64,000 bases of DNA from Clostridium_AW sp040797845 (GCA_040797845.1 JBFNFA010000001.1:531064-595063), one strand, 5' to 3'. Counted from the first letter of the stretch, positions 35,054 to 44,713 are shown. Notes: generated by a model not told the origin, from the sequence alone. Numbers and translations: made by a program.

Positions 35054-36376
35054 CTACCGTTGTTTTCTTAGTCTAGCAATAAAAAATCCATCCATATTTT
35101 CATTTGGAAGTATAGTAACAAGACCATTATTATATATCAAATTTGCCGCATTGCCCAAATAAATAGGTTCTATTTTAAATTCTTTGTATTTTTCTAAAAA
35201 CCATTTTATATTTTCTTCATTTTCTTCTTTATTTAACGTACATGTTGAATACAATAAAATGCCATCTTTTTTCACATATGCTGAAGCATTCTCTAAAATT
35301 TTTCTTTGTATTTCTATTAGAGATTTTAAAGATTGAGTTTGTTTAGTGTATTTTATCTCAGGTTTTTTTCTAATTATGCCTAGCCCGGAACAAGGTACAT
35401 CAATTAAAACCCTATGAGCTATATCTTTTAAATCATCATTATATATAGTAGCATCCATAACATTTAAAGAAGTATTTGTTATTCCTAATCTATTCATGTT
35501 GTCCTTTATTAATGATAATTTATTTTTATGTAAATCAAAAGCCATAATTTTACCGGTATTATTCATTATCTCAGAAATATGAGTGGTTTTACCTCCAGGA
35601 GCACTACAAAGGTCTAGAACAATCATATCTTCTTGTAGCTCCATAGAAGGTGCTACAAGCATTGCACTTTCATCCTGAACAGTAACATATCCATTTTTAA
35701 ATAAGGGATTGTTTTCTATGCTTTTGCCTTTAATTACATCAATTGCTTCAGGGCATATGTATCCCTCTTTTACATTATAATTATTTTCTATTAATGTGTC
35801 CCATACTTCCTCATAGCTACTTTTTAAATTATTTACCCTTACAGTAACATTAGGTTTAGAATTTAAACCTTCCAGTATTTTTTGTGTGTATTCGGTTCCA
35901 TATTGTTTTAAAAATAAATCTACCATCCATTTAGGAAAAGAATACTCAAAACATAGTTTTTCTATTTCATTTCCTTTGAAAAAATCCTCATCTTTTCTTC
36001 TTATATAATTTCTTAATACGCCATTTACTAAGCCTGAGGATTTCTTTGATTTTTCTTTTGCTAATTCTACACATTCATTAACTGCTGCAAAATTAGGTAC
36101 TTTATCTAAATATCTAATTTGATATATTCCAATTCTTAAAATATTTAAAATTTCCTTATCCGTTTTATTTATATCATTTTTTAAAAAATTACTTAAAATT
36201 CTATCTATAGAATATCTATATTTAATTGTTCCGTATACAATTTCAGTAATCAATCCTTTATCTACATCTTTTAGGTCATATTTACTTAAAGTATTATTTA
36301 ATACTATATTAGAATATGAGTTTTTATAAAAAACATCATAAAGTATATTCAATGCTATTTTTCTGCTATTCGTCAT
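35054..36376 (-). CDS. rsmB: 16S rRNA (cytosine967-C5)-methyltransferase RsmB
   Basis: RsmB has an N-terminal NusB-like RNA-binding domain (about 1-140) and a C-terminal methyltransferase. SAM binding uses LDLCSAPGGKTTH; the two catalytic cysteines are in DVPCSGLGI and YSTCTLNKEEN. The product is 440 residues. The ATG at 36376 is preferred to the adjoining GTG because GAGGT lies six bases upstream. Confidence 0.96.
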   Translation of the reverse strand: MTNSRKIALNILYDVFYKNSYSNIVLNNTLSKYDLKDVDKGLITEIVYGTIKYRYSIDRILSNFLKNDINKTDKEILNILRIGIYQIRYLDKVPNFAAVNECVELAKEKSKKSSGLVNGVLRNYIRRKDEDFFKGNEIEKLCFEYSFPKWMVDLFLKQYGTEYTQKILEGLNSKPNVTVRVNNLKSSYEEVWDTLIENNYNVKEGYICPEAIDVIKGKSIENNPLFKNGYVTVQDESAMLVAPSMELQEDMIVLDLCSAPGGKTTHISEIMNNTGKIMAFDLHKNKLSLIKDNMNRLGITNTSLNVMDATIYNDDLKDIAHRVLIDVPCSGLGIIRKKPEIKYTKQTQSLKSLIEIQRKILENASAYVKKDGILLYSTCTLNKEENEENIKWFLEKYKEFKIEPIYLGNAANLIYNNGLVTILPNENMDGFFIARLRKQR

Positions 36377-36404
36377 CACTATACCTCAATTTCTTCAATA
36401 TAAT

Positions 36405-36442
36405 AAAGAAAATTGTATGGATAGAATCCATACATTTTCTAA
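36405..36442 (-). terminator. Rho-independent terminator after the YugP-like protease
   Basis: AGAAAATGTATGGA-type arms pair almost perfectly around a five-base loop and are followed by TTTATTATATT on the minus strand. Confidence 0.82.
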
Positions 36443-36444
36443 AA

Positions 36445-37128
36445 TTAGTCTCTTCTTCTATTACTTAATGCAATCAACCTTAATAACTGTGAAATTGCGG
36501 TTATTGCAGCAGCTACATAAGTCATAGCAGCAGCTCTTAATACTTTTCTTGCCCCATCTGCTTCTTCACCATAGAGTATTCCTGTTCCTTCTAGAACATT
36601 CATTGCTCTACTTGACGCATTAAATTCTACTGGCAATGTAATCAGTTGAAATATTACTACCCCTAGGAATAAATAAATTCCTGCTTCTAATAGGCTTGGT
36701 ATTGAAAAAACAAGACCTACGAAAAATATTACCCAGGATAATCTTGAACTTATATTTGCAACAGGTACAATACTGTTTCTTATTACTAAAGGTGAGTACC
36801 TTTCTTCATGTTGAAACGCATGGCCTGTTTCATGAGCAGCTACTCCAATAGCTGCTACTGATGTACCATTATATACCTCAGATGAGAGTCTCATAACTCT
36901 ACTTCTCGGATCATAATGATCAGTAAGTTTTCCACGAACAATTTCTATTGGAACATCGTGAAGACCATGACTATCTAATAATCTTCTAGCTACTTGGGCA
37001 CCTGTATAACCGTTAGAACTTCTTACTCTAGAGTATTTTTCATAAGTTGAACTTATTTTCATCTGAGCCCAAGCTGATATTAATAATGCTGGCAATAAAA
37101 TTATCATTGTACTATCAAAATAAAACAT
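36445..37128 (-). CDS. Zinc metallopeptidase, YugP/DUF1949-like membrane protease
   Basis: The protein starts with one hydrophobic segment (about 5-20), then carries the zinc motif HETGHAFQH (about 112-120) and two or three further membrane segments in the C-terminal half. This is the membrane zinc metallopeptidase family of YugP. The length of 227 is normal. It lies between fmt and rsmB, a common place in clostridia. The substrate is unknown. Confidence 0.88.
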   Translation of the reverse strand: MFYFDSTMIILLPALLISAWAQMKISSTYEKYSRVRSSNGYTGAQVARRLLDSHGLHDVPIEIVRGKLTDHYDPRSRVMRLSSEVYNGTSVAAIGVAAHETGHAFQHEERYSPLVIRNSIVPVANISSRLSWVIFFVGLVFSIPSLLEAGIYLFLGVVIFQLITLPVEFNASSRAMNVLEGTGILYGEEADGARKVLRAAAMTYVAAAITAISQLLRLIALSNRRRD

Positions 37129-37140
37129 ACAATTCCTCCT

Positions 37141-38070
37141 TTATTTCAAAATAGTCCCCTTTTGTATTTCATTTCCTCTTATATATTCTTCTACTAACAT
37201 TGGCTTTTTAGAAGGGAACTGTATTTTCTGTATTAATAAGGCGCCTTCACCTGTAGCTACTTTTATACCCTGATTAGAAACTTCCATTATATAACCTGCT
37301 TCATGATTACATTTTTCATCTATTAATTTACATTTATATATTTTCATAATTTCATCATTATATGTTGTAAAAGCTAAAGGCCAAGGACTTAATCCTCTAA
37401 TTAGATTATTTATACTCTTATTATCTAAATTCCAATTTATTCGTCCTGTCTCCTTTGATAGCATAGGAGCATAACAAGAGTCCTCATCTTTTTGCTTTTC
37501 TCTTGTTATTGTTCCCTCTAACAATCCTTTTATAGTCTTTATTAAAAGGTCTCCTCCATCTTCCATGATCATATCATGAAGTTCACCGTAGGTCATTTCT
37601 TCTTTAATTTCGTATACGCTTTTTAAAAGCATATCTCCTGTGTCCAATCCTTCATCCATAAGCATAGTGGTATTTCCACTTTCTTTTTCTCCTTTTATAA
37701 TTGCCCAATTTATAGGTGCAGCTCCTCTATATCGAGGAAGAATGGATGCATGTAAGTTAATACAACCATATTTAGGTATATCTAAAATTTCTTTAGATAA
37801 TATTTGTCCATAAGCTACTACAATTATAAAATCTGGGTTTATATTTCTTAACTCTTCTATACATTCATTATCTTTCTTTAAATTTTCTGGTTGAAAAACT
37901 TTAATATTATGCTGTATGGCTATTTCTTTCACTGGAGACATTCCAAGTTTTTTACCTCTTCCTTTACGTCTATCTGGTTGTGTAAATACAGCTTCTACTT
38001 CAAATTCATTAATTAAAGTTTTTAAAGAGGGTACTGCAAAATCTGGAGTACCCATGAAAACTATCTTCAT
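37141..38070 (-). CDS. fmt: Methionyl-tRNA formyltransferase
   Basis: Fmt formylates initiator Met-tRNA. The N-terminal domain shows MKIVFMGTPDFAVPSL and the catalytic block NLHASILPRYRGAAPINWAI with GNTTMLMDEGLDTGDML. The ATG at 38070 is preferred because the earlier ATG at 38079 sits almost on the AGGAG site. The product is 309 residues. It is preceded directly by def, forming the def-fmt pair that adds and removes the formyl group. Confidence 0.97.
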   Translation of the reverse strand: MKIVFMGTPDFAVPSLKTLINEFEVEAVFTQPDRRKGRGKKLGMSPVKEIAIQHNIKVFQPENLKKDNECIEELRNINPDFIIVVAYGQILSKEILDIPKYGCINLHASILPRYRGAAPINWAIIKGEKESGNTTMLMDEGLDTGDMLLKSVYEIKEEMTYGELHDMIMEDGGDLLIKTIKGLLEGTITREKQKDEDSCYAPMLSKETGRINWNLDNKSINNLIRGLSPWPLAFTTYNDEIMKIYKCKLIDEKCNHEAGYIMEVSNQGIKVATGEGALLIQKIQFPSKKPMLVEEYIRGNEIQKGTILK

Positions 38071-38078
38071 AATTGACA

Positions 38079-38528
38079 TTACTCCTCGCTTTCAATAATT
38101 TTGTCTACAAATAATATTCCATTTAAATGATCTATTTCATGGCATAAAGCCCTTGCCATAAAGTCCTCTCCTTCAATTATTATTTCCTCTCCTGCTCTAT
38201 TTAAAGCTTTAACTTTTACTCTATAAGGTCTTTTTACACTTCCTGCTTCCCCTGGAATGCTTAAACATCCTTCTTCATCAACACAAAAACCTTCTTCTTC
38301 AATTATTTCAGGGTTAATTAAAAATACTGGTCCTTCTCCTATATCTATTACCACAGCTCTTTTTAAAATTCCAACCTGTGGAGCTGCTAATCCTACTCCA
38401 TTATTATGATACATTGTTTCTAACATATCATCTAATAATACCTGTAATCTATCATCTATTTTTTCTACTGGTCTGCTCTTTTTTCTTAAAACTTCTTCTC
38501 CATACTTTCTTACATTTCTTAATGCCAT
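38079..38528 (-). CDS. def: Peptide deformylase
   Basis: Def removes the N-formyl group from new proteins. All three motifs are present: GVGLAAPQVG, EGCLSIPG and HEIDHLNG, with the zinc ligands Cys and two His. The ATG at 38528 gives MALRNVRKYG; GGAGGT lies seven bases before it. The product is 149 residues. It lies between priA and fmt. Confidence 0.97.
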   Translation of the reverse strand: MALRNVRKYGEEVLRKKSRPVEKIDDRLQVLLDDMLETMYHNNGVGLAAPQVGILKRAVVIDIGEGPVFLINPEIIEEEGFCVDEEGCLSIPGEAGSVKRPYRVKVKALNRAGEEIIIEGEDFMARALCHEIDHLNGILFVDKIIESEE

Positions 38529-38546
38529 CACTATACCTCCAAATAA

Positions 38547-40748
38547 TTATATTAAACTTAATGGGTTCGCATCTATGCTAACTCTAATACTATTATACAC
38601 ATCTTTTAAAGAGGAATAAATTCTTTCTTTAACATATTTTTTTTCTTCGTTAGTTAAATTTCCTTTTATAATTATTTGCCATCTAAAATTATTGTTTATT
38701 CTTGATATTTCACAAGGGCATGGGCCTAATAGCTCTATTCTATCATTATTCGTAAAGAAATTTTTTAAAATTATGCCAACATTTTGTATACTTTTTATTA
38801 ATATATCCTCATTCTCGCTAGATAAGTTTATTAACATGAGATCTACATATGGAGGATAATTCATAAGATCTCTGATTTTAATTTCTTCATCATAAAAAAA
38901 ATTATAATTATTTTCAGTTGAATATTTTATAGCATAACTATCGGGATTATAAGTTTGAACTACTACTTTTCCATGTTTTTCTCCTCTTCCAGCTCTACCA
39001 GATACCTGTGTTATTAACTGAAATGTTCTTTCAGAAGCTCGAAAATCTGGTAGATTTAATGATAAATCAGCAGCTATAACACCTACTAAGGTTACATTTT
39101 TAAAATCCAATCCCTTTGCTATCATTTGAGTACCAATTAATATATCAGCTTTTCCATTTTTAAATGTATTGTATATATCTTCATAGGAGTTTTTTCTCCT
39201 AGTAGTATCAAAATCCATCCTTAATGTCCTGCTGCCCGGAAAAAGCTTTTTTACTTCCTGTTCAATTTTTTCTGTTCCTACTCCAAAGTATTTCACATAT
39301 CTACTGCCACATTTAGGACAGTCTTTAGTAACTCTTTGTCTACTTCCACAATAATGGCAAAGTAAATATTCCTCAGAAAAATGATAGGTTAACGCTATAT
39401 CACACTGATTACATTTAAAAACATAACCGCATTTTCTGCAAGAAACAAAAGTTGAAAATCCTCTTCTATTTAAAAATAATATAATTTGTTCTTTCTTGCT
39501 TAGGGCTGCTTCCATTCCTTTTAGTAATTCCATACTGAATATTGATTTGTTATTATTTAGCAATTCTTCTCTCATATCAACAACAGCTATCTCCGGTAAT
39601 TTAGCACCATCTGCTCTCTCTTCTAACGTTATGAGATGAATTTCCCCTTTTTCACACCTATAATAGGTTTCTATAGAAGGGGTTGCTGTTCCTAAAACAA
39701 TTTTGCAATTGTAAAATTCACTTTTCATTTCAGCAATTTCTCTAGCGTTATATTTAGGATCGCTATCAGATTTATAACTAGACTCATGTTCTTCGTCGAT
39801 TACTATTAACCCTAAGTTATTAAAAGGTAAGAATATAGCTGATCTAGCACCAATAGCTACCTTAACGTTTCCTTCTTTAACCCTAAGCCATTCATCATAT
39901 TTTTCACCATCAGAAAGCTTGCTGTGAAATACAGTAATATCTTTCCCAAATCTGCCTTTAAATCTCTCCACCATTTGAGGAGTTAACGCAATCTCAGGAA
40001 CTAAAATAATACATTCCTTATTTTTATTAATCATTTCTTCTACTAAATTCATATATATTTCAGTTTTTCCACTTCCGGTGACCCCGTGAATTAAATAATT
40101 TATCTTATCAGAACTTAATATAAAATCGATAGTTTCTTTTTGCTTTAAACTTAATTCTTTCTTTGTGTAAGCTTTGTATTCTCTATCATTATATCTATTT
40201 ACAACTATCTCTTTACTAACTAAAAATCCATGTTTAATCATTGTATTTATAGATGAAAGGGAGAGGTTAAATTTATTGCTCAATAAACTCCTTGTTAACT
40301 TGCCATTATTCTTCCTTACTACATCATATATAGTTACATATGGCTCTTTAGAGAATTTATTATTTAAATCCTCTCCAACAAACAAATAATTTTCTTTTTT
40401 GTTTTTAATTCCTTTAAATAAGGCTGAGGGAAAAATTGTTTTTATACACTCCATATAAGTACATAGATATTTTTCTCTCATTATATCAATAAGTTTTATG
40501 TCTTCAATTCTTAATATTGGAAAGCTGTAATCAATATTTGATATAGCTTTTAATGATATAGAGGTATCAATTTCGTCATACAACTCTATAACAAAACCAT
40601 CTATTTTTTTATTTCCTAGTCCAAAAGGAACGTATACCCTCATACCTATTTCAATTTTGTCTAAAAACTTTTCTGGAATAGAATAAGTAAATATTCTGTC
40701 CAGCTGAATCGAGTTGCTGTTAATTACTATTCCGGCGTATTTTAACAC
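38547..40748 (-). CDS. priA: Primosomal protein N' (PriA helicase)
   Basis: PriA restarts replication at collapsed forks. The N-terminal 3'-DNA-binding domain is followed by GVTGSGKTEIYM, IDEEHESSYKSD, and ATPSIETYY. The zinc-binding insertion has four paired cysteine motifs (CRKC, CNQC, CHYC, CPKC), and QVSGRAGRGEK lies in the last helicase motif. The length of 733 is normal. It follows coaBC after a terminator and precedes def. Confidence 0.97.
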   Translation of the reverse strand: MLKYAGIVINSNSIQLDRIFTYSIPEKFLDKIEIGMRVYVPFGLGNKKIDGFVIELYDEIDTSISLKAISNIDYSFPILRIEDIKLIDIMREKYLCTYMECIKTIFPSALFKGIKNKKENYLFVGEDLNNKFSKEPYVTIYDVVRKNNGKLTRSLLSNKFNLSLSSINTMIKHGFLVSKEIVVNRYNDREYKAYTKKELSLKQKETIDFILSSDKINYLIHGVTGSGKTEIYMNLVEEMINKNKECIILVPEIALTPQMVERFKGRFGKDITVFHSKLSDGEKYDEWLRVKEGNVKVAIGARSAIFLPFNNLGLIVIDEEHESSYKSDSDPKYNAREIAEMKSEFYNCKIVLGTATPSIETYYRCEKGEIHLITLEERADGAKLPEIAVVDMREELLNNNKSIFSMELLKGMEAALSKKEQIILFLNRRGFSTFVSCRKCGYVFKCNQCDIALTYHFSEEYLLCHYCGSRQRVTKDCPKCGSRYVKYFGVGTEKIEQEVKKLFPGSRTLRMDFDTTRRKNSYEDIYNTFKNGKADILIGTQMIAKGLDFKNVTLVGVIAADLSLNLPDFRASERTFQLITQVSGRAGRGEKHGKVVVQTYNPDSYAIKYSTENNYNFFYDEEIKIRDLMNYPPYVDLMLINLSSENEDILIKSIQNVGIILKNFFTNNDRIELLGPCPCEISRINNNFRWQIIIKGNLTNEEKKYVKERIYSSLKDVYNSIRVSIDANPLSLI

Positions 40749-40778
40749 ACAATCACCCTTTTAAATTTAAATATACTA

Positions 40779-40825
40779 AATAAAAGAGGCTTTTTTCGCA
40801 TTACACGAATATTTGCCCCTTTAAA
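40779..40825 (-). terminator. Probable terminator after coaBC
   Basis: On the minus strand AAAGGGGC pairs with GCCTCTTT (one G-T pair) around a 24-base loop that can itself fold, followed by TTATTTAG. Confidence 0.6.
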
Positions 40826-40830
40826 AATTA

Positions 40831-42027
40831 CTATTTATTAATATTTTTTAATATAACATTAAATAATTCCTTAGCTATTTTTCTTTTAGAAGTCTTTGAA
40901 GTTTCAATTATGTTGCCATCTCGGCATATTATTGAAACCTTGTTATCCTCTGAAGCAAATCCAATACCTTCACCAGTTATATCATTGGCAACTATATAAT
41001 CTAAATTTTTTCTTTCTAACTTAGATTGAGCATTTTCCATTAAATCATGACTCTCAGCTGCAAAACCAACTAAGATTTGTTTCTTCTTAATTTCACCAAG
41101 ACTTTTTAATATATCCATATCTTGAACGAATTCTAAATGGAATTCGTCTCTTGATTTTTTTATTTTCTTTTCAGAGTAACTTTTAGGCTTATAATCTGCT
41201 ACTGCAGCAGATTTAATTACAATATCTTGACTATCATAATATTTTATTACTTCATCATACATTTCCTTATTGGTATTTATTTGAATTGTTTTTACACCAA
41301 AAGGTTCCTTTAAATTTGTCGGCCCTGAAATTAAAATTACTTCTGCCCCTCTATCTCTTGCTTCTTCAGCTATTGCATAGCCCATTTTCCCTGTAGATCT
41401 ATTTGTTATATATCTTACTGGGTCAATAGGTGCTAGTGTCGGTCCTGCTGTAACTAATACTTTCTTTCCTTGCAAATCCTTTACAGGATATAACATGCTA
41501 ATTATCTGTTCTGCTATAAGTTCTGTATCAGCTAATTTTCCTTTACCAGTATCTCCACAGGCTAATCTTCCTGCTTCAGGTTCAATAAACTTGTAACCAA
41601 GGTCTTTTAATTTTTCAATATTGCTTTGAACAATTGAATTTGTATACATATTCGTATTCATAGCTGGTGCAAATACCACGGTAGATCTTGTTGCCATAAT
41701 GGTAGTTGAAAGCATGTCATCAGCTATACCATTAGCAACCTTACCTATAATATTGGCAGTAGCTGGTATAACCGCAAGTAAGTCTGCTTTTTTAGCCAAA
41801 GAAATATGTTGTATCTCCCAATGCTTTGGTTCATCAAACATGTTTGTAACAACCATATTTTGACTTAAGCTTTGAAAGCTAAGGGGATTAACAAACTCAC
41901 AGGCAGACTTAGTCATAATTACATGAACTTCAATGTCCTTTTTCCTTAATCTGCTTATAACATCTAAAGCTTTGTAAACAGCCACTCCACCAGTAACACC
42001 AATAACTACAGTTTTTTTATCTTCCAT
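40831..42027 (-). CDS. coaBC: Bifunctional phosphopantothenoylcysteine decarboxylase/synthase
   Basis: CoaBC carries out two steps of CoA synthesis. The CoaC half (about 1-185) has GVTGGVAVYKALD, the histidine in QHISLAKKADLL, PAMNTNMY and ACGDTGKGKL. The CoaB half has VLVTAGPTLAPIDPVRYITNRSTGKMGYAIA, given here only by its motif, and later AAVADYKPKSYSEKKIKK. The length of 398 is normal. It follows rpoZ by one base. Confidence 0.97.
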   Translation of the reverse strand: MEDKKTVVIGVTGGVAVYKALDVISRLRKKDIEVHVIMTKSACEFVNPLSFQSLSQNMVVTNMFDEPKHWEIQHISLAKKADLLAVIPATANIIGKVANGIADDMLSTTIMATRSTVVFAPAMNTNMYTNSIVQSNIEKLKDLGYKFIEPEAGRLACGDTGKGKLADTELIAEQIISMLYPVKDLQGKKVLVTAGPTLAPIDPVRYITNRSTGKMGYAIAEEARDRGAEVILISGPTNLKEPFGVKTIQINTNKEMYDEVIKYYDSQDIVIKSAAVADYKPKSYSEKKIKKSRDEFHLEFVQDMDILKSLGEIKKKQILVGFAAESHDLMENAQSKLERKNLDYIVANDITGEGIGFASEDNKVSIICRDGNIIETSKTSKRKIAKELFNVILKNINK

Positions 42028-42029
42028 GT

Positions 42030-42248
42030 CTATTTTATACCTTCTTTAAGAGTTTCATAAGTTATTGCACCAGAATGTATTTCATTTATAGCAACGGTTA
42101 CAGGCTTTTTCAATTCAGTCTCTATTAAAGGTTCTTCATTGCTTATAAGCTGTCTAGCTCTTTTAGAAGCCATTACTACTAAAGAGTACCTGTTATCTAC
42201 CTTTTCTAATAATTCTACAATTGATGGATTAATCATAGAGTTGTTCAT
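42030..42248 (-). CDS. rpoZ: DNA-directed RNA polymerase subunit omega
   Basis: Omega helps RNA polymerase assemble. The 72 residues include NRYSLVVMASKRARQLI, the conserved helix that holds the beta' C-terminus. AAGGAGGG lies eight bases before the ATG at 42248. It overlaps the end of gmk by 20 bases, so gmk and rpoZ are coupled. The neighbours gmk and coaBC match Bacillus. Confidence 0.95.
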   Translation of the reverse strand: MNNSMINPSIVELLEKVDNRYSLVVMASKRARQLISNEEPLIETELKKPVTVAINEIHSGAITYETLKEGIK

Positions 42249-42858
42249 GTATAAGTCCCTCCTTGGAATCTAATATTGTACTTTTTATTCTATCGACTCT
42301 GCATTTTTCAGCTAATATTATACTTTCTATTTTATTAACTGCATCTTCTACTTCATCATTAACTACTGCGTAGTTATATTTTGATACATAGTTTATTTCT
42401 TTATAAGCGCATTTAAATCTTGTCATCAAAGATTCTTCTGTTTCTGTACCTCTATTGGTTATTCTCTTTTTTAATTCCTCCATTGAAGGCGGAAGTATAA
42501 ATATAAATACTCCATTAGGATAATTTTCTTTTACCTTTAAAGCTCCTTGAATATCTATTTCTAATATTACATCTTCGCCATTTTCAATCATTTCTATAAC
42601 TTTTGATTTAGGGGTTCCATAATAATTTCCATAAACTTCTGCATATTCTAAGAAATCATTTTCACTTATTCTATCAAGAAATTCTTCTTTTGACAAAAAA
42701 TAATAGCTCTCCCCATTCACTTCACCTACTCTAGGCCTTCTAGTAGTGGCAGATACAGATATCCAAAAATCATTTCTATCTAATAATGCCTTACATACTG
42801 TACCTTTTCCCGTACCAGATGGTCCAGAAATAACGATAAGCAAACCTGGTTTATTCAT
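42229..42858 (-). CDS. gmk: Guanylate kinase
   Basis: Gmk phosphorylates GMP to GDP. It starts MNKPGLLIVISGPSGTGKGT with the P-loop, then SATTRRPRVGEVNGESYYF, YAEVYGNYYGTPKS and LEIDIQGALKVKE. The length of 209 is normal. Its first base overlaps the last base of remA (TAATG). Confidence 0.97.
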   Translation of the reverse strand: MNKPGLLIVISGPSGTGKGTVCKALLDRNDFWISVSATTRRPRVGEVNGESYYFLSKEEFLDRISENDFLEYAEVYGNYYGTPKSKVIEMIENGEDVILEIDIQGALKVKENYPNGVFIFILPPSMEELKKRITNRGTETEESLMTRFKCAYKEINYVSKYNYAVVNDEVEDAVNKIESIILAEKCRVDRIKSTILDSKEGLIHEQLYD

Positions 42859-43127
42859 TACTCTTCAACCTCAACTTCATCATCTTCTTTAACTGATAGT
42901 CTATGTGCAACTGTTTCAGGCTGTACAGCTGATAATATTACATGATCGCTATCTGTTATTATAACAGCTCTAGTCCTTCTACCATATGTAGCATCGATTA
43001 ACATACCTCTATCTCTTGCTTCTTGAATTATTCTCTTTATTGGTGCAGATTCGGGACTTACAATAGCTATAAGTCTATTTGCTGAAACAATATTTCCAAA
43101 TCCTATGTTTATCAGTTTAATACTCAT
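42858..43127 (-). CDS. remA: Extracellular matrix regulator RemA-like (DUF370)
   Basis: RemA is a small DNA-binding protein; in Bacillus it activates biofilm matrix and osmoprotection genes. The 89 residues contain INIGFGNIVSANRLIAIVSPESAPIKRI (family core, given in part) and RTRAVIITDSDHVILSAVQPETVA. An acidic tail ends the protein. It lies between yicC and gmk, the same context as in Bacillus (yloC-remA-gmk). Its targets here are unknown. Confidence 0.93.
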   Translation of the reverse strand: MSIKLINIGFGNIVSANRLIAIVSPESAPIKRIIQEARDRGMLIDATYGRRTRAVIITDSDHVILSAVQPETVAHRLSVKEDDEVEVEE

Positions 43128-43157
43128 TGAAATCCTCCTATTTACATAAATATTATA

Positions 43158-44036
43158 TTATTCAATATTTTGAATTTGTTCTCTAATCTTTTCGATATCA
43201 TTTTTTATTTCTAATGCTAAATTAGATATATCTAAATTGTTTGCCTTTGAGGCAATTGTATTAGCCTCTCTGTTCATTTCTTGAACTATAAAATCAAGTT
43301 TTCTACCTACAGGATCTTTTAAATTTAAAGTATCATTAACTTGTTTTAAATGGCTGCTTAATCTAACTATTTCTTCATCAATGCAAGCTTTATCTGCGAA
43401 AATGGCTATTTCCATAGCTATTCTGCTTTCATCAAATTTTCCATCTTCCAACAATTCATTAATTCGTGATGTTAATTTTTCTTTATACATTATTGGAACC
43501 ATAGGGGATTTTTCTTTTATTATATCCAAAGTAGCAGTAATCCTATCACATTTCTCTTTAATATCATCTCTAAGTTTTTCTCCTTCTTTTTCTCTCATTT
43601 GAATTAATAGGCTTAATGCTTCTTTTAATGGATTTGACAGACAAGTCCAGAGTTCTTCTATATCATCTTCTTCATACTGAAGAGTAATTACTTCAGGAAA
43701 TCTAGCTATTAGGGATATTGAAATATCATTATAAACTTCATAACTATTCTTAATTTCTTTTAAACATTCATAATAATTATCTGCTAATGTCTTGTTTAAT
43801 CTTGGCTTTAAATCTCTTTTATCATATGTATTTAAAGTAATAAATATATCTATTTTTCCTCTATGAATCTTTTCCTGTACTGCACTTCTAATTCTTTCTT
43901 CCAAAGATATAAGACTCTTAGGCATTTTTACATTTAAATCACAATATCTATGATTTATACTTTTAATTTCCACTGTAATGTTTCTTATGGTGTCATCATA
44001 AGTTGCCCTTCCAAATCCAGTCATACTTTTAATCAT
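43158..44036 (-). CDS. yicC: YicC family endoribonuclease-like protein (YloC)
   Basis: The family begins MIKSMTGFGRA and ends with a conserved region containing QEMNREANTIASKAN, both present. YicC proteins act on RNA and affect stress survival and small-RNA decay. The ATG at 44036 is chosen because GGAAGG lies nine bases upstream, whereas the ATG at 44045 touches it. The product is 292 residues, normal. It is the first gene of the long minus-strand block that runs leftward to comM. Confidence 0.92.
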   Translation of the reverse strand: MIKSMTGFGRATYDDTIRNITVEIKSINHRYCDLNVKMPKSLISLEERIRSAVQEKIHRGKIDIFITLNTYDKRDLKPRLNKTLADNYYECLKEIKNSYEVYNDISISLIARFPEVITLQYEEDDIEELWTCLSNPLKEALSLLIQMREKEGEKLRDDIKEKCDRITATLDIIKEKSPMVPIMYKEKLTSRINELLEDGKFDESRIAMEIAIFADKACIDEEIVRLSSHLKQVNDTLNLKDPVGRKLDFIVQEMNREANTIASKANNLDISNLALEIKNDIEKIREQIQNIE

Positions 44037-44222
44037 AATATTCATCCTTCCGTTTCCCTCTAGCTTAACATATACTAATTATACATATATACTTATAATA
44101 AATTCAAGCATATTTTGCATTATTTCAAAATATGCTCTCATTTCCTCATTAAATTGAGTTATAGCGTGACATTTTAAAATATTCTTAATCCTTACTTACA
44201 GCATATCCTACCCTAAATCCGC

Positions 44223-44393
44223 TTATATTATAAACTCTTTATAAACCTTTGAAAAGTGTCCAATCTCTACAGATTTTTCATCCCTATCATATTGTATTAA
44301 ACTAATTAACTTTTCATCAGATCTAACTATTTCATTATACGTGGCATCATTGCATAAAACAATATTATTTTCATAGAAAGTTCCCCTTTCCAC
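44223..44393 (-). pseudogene. Possible gene remnant (56 codons)
   Basis: A GTG-initiated frame of 56 codons reads like protein (RGTFYENNIVLCNDATYNEI at the start, KVYKEFII at the end) and has Clostridium-like codons. No proper ribosome binding site precedes it. It may be the decayed 3' part of a larger gene. I do not recognise it. Confidence 0.3.
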
Positions 44394-44467
44394 CTAGTTA
44401 AAGTTTAATTTTATTTATTTGAGTTGTTATTATAATGCTGAAAAGTATAAATATGGCTAAGGTTTAC

Positions 44468-44513
44468 ATTTTGTATAGTTTACATAACTTGAGTTATGTA
44501 AACTATACAAAAT
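44468..44513. repeat. 46-bp perfect inverted repeat
   Basis: Arms of 22 bases (44468-44489 and 44492-44513) are perfect reverse complements with only TG between them. No long T run follows on either side, so an ordinary terminator is not the best reading. It lies between the 49-codon gene's terminator and a gene-poor stretch. Confidence 0.85.
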
Positions 44514-44542
44514 AAGAGAATCATAACTATGACTCTCCCTTA
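44514..44542 (-). terminator. Probable terminator of the small-gene cluster
   Basis: On the minus strand GAGAGTCAT and ATGATTCTC pair around AGTT (one G-T pair), followed by TTATTTTG. It begins six bases after the stop of the 49-codon gene. Confidence 0.65.
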
Positions 44543-44547
44543 TATTA

Positions 44548-44697
44548 CTACCTATCCTCGTTTTTTATCTTTAATACATCACTATGATTCAAGTCAGTTT
44601 CTTGCAATACATCTGATATACTTTTACTATTATCCAGCATTTTTTTAGCTCTTTTAAAAGCTTTTGCATGAGGAAGTTTTTGTTTCTCTTTAACCAT
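44548..44697 (-). CDS. Hypothetical protein, 49 aa
   Basis: The ORF starts MVKEKQKLPHAKAFKRAKKM and continues with SISDVLQETDLNHSDVLKIK, two predicted helices. AAGGAGGATA lies before the ATG. It follows a 41-codon gene by 16 bases and ends at a terminator, so the two form a small operon. The helix pattern could be a DNA-binding or protein-binding motif, but no family is recognised. Confidence 0.65.
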   Translation of the reverse strand: MVKEKQKLPHAKAFKRAKKMLDNSKSISDVLQETDLNHSDVLKIKNEDR

Positions 44698-44713
44698 ACT
44701 ATATCCTCCTTTT

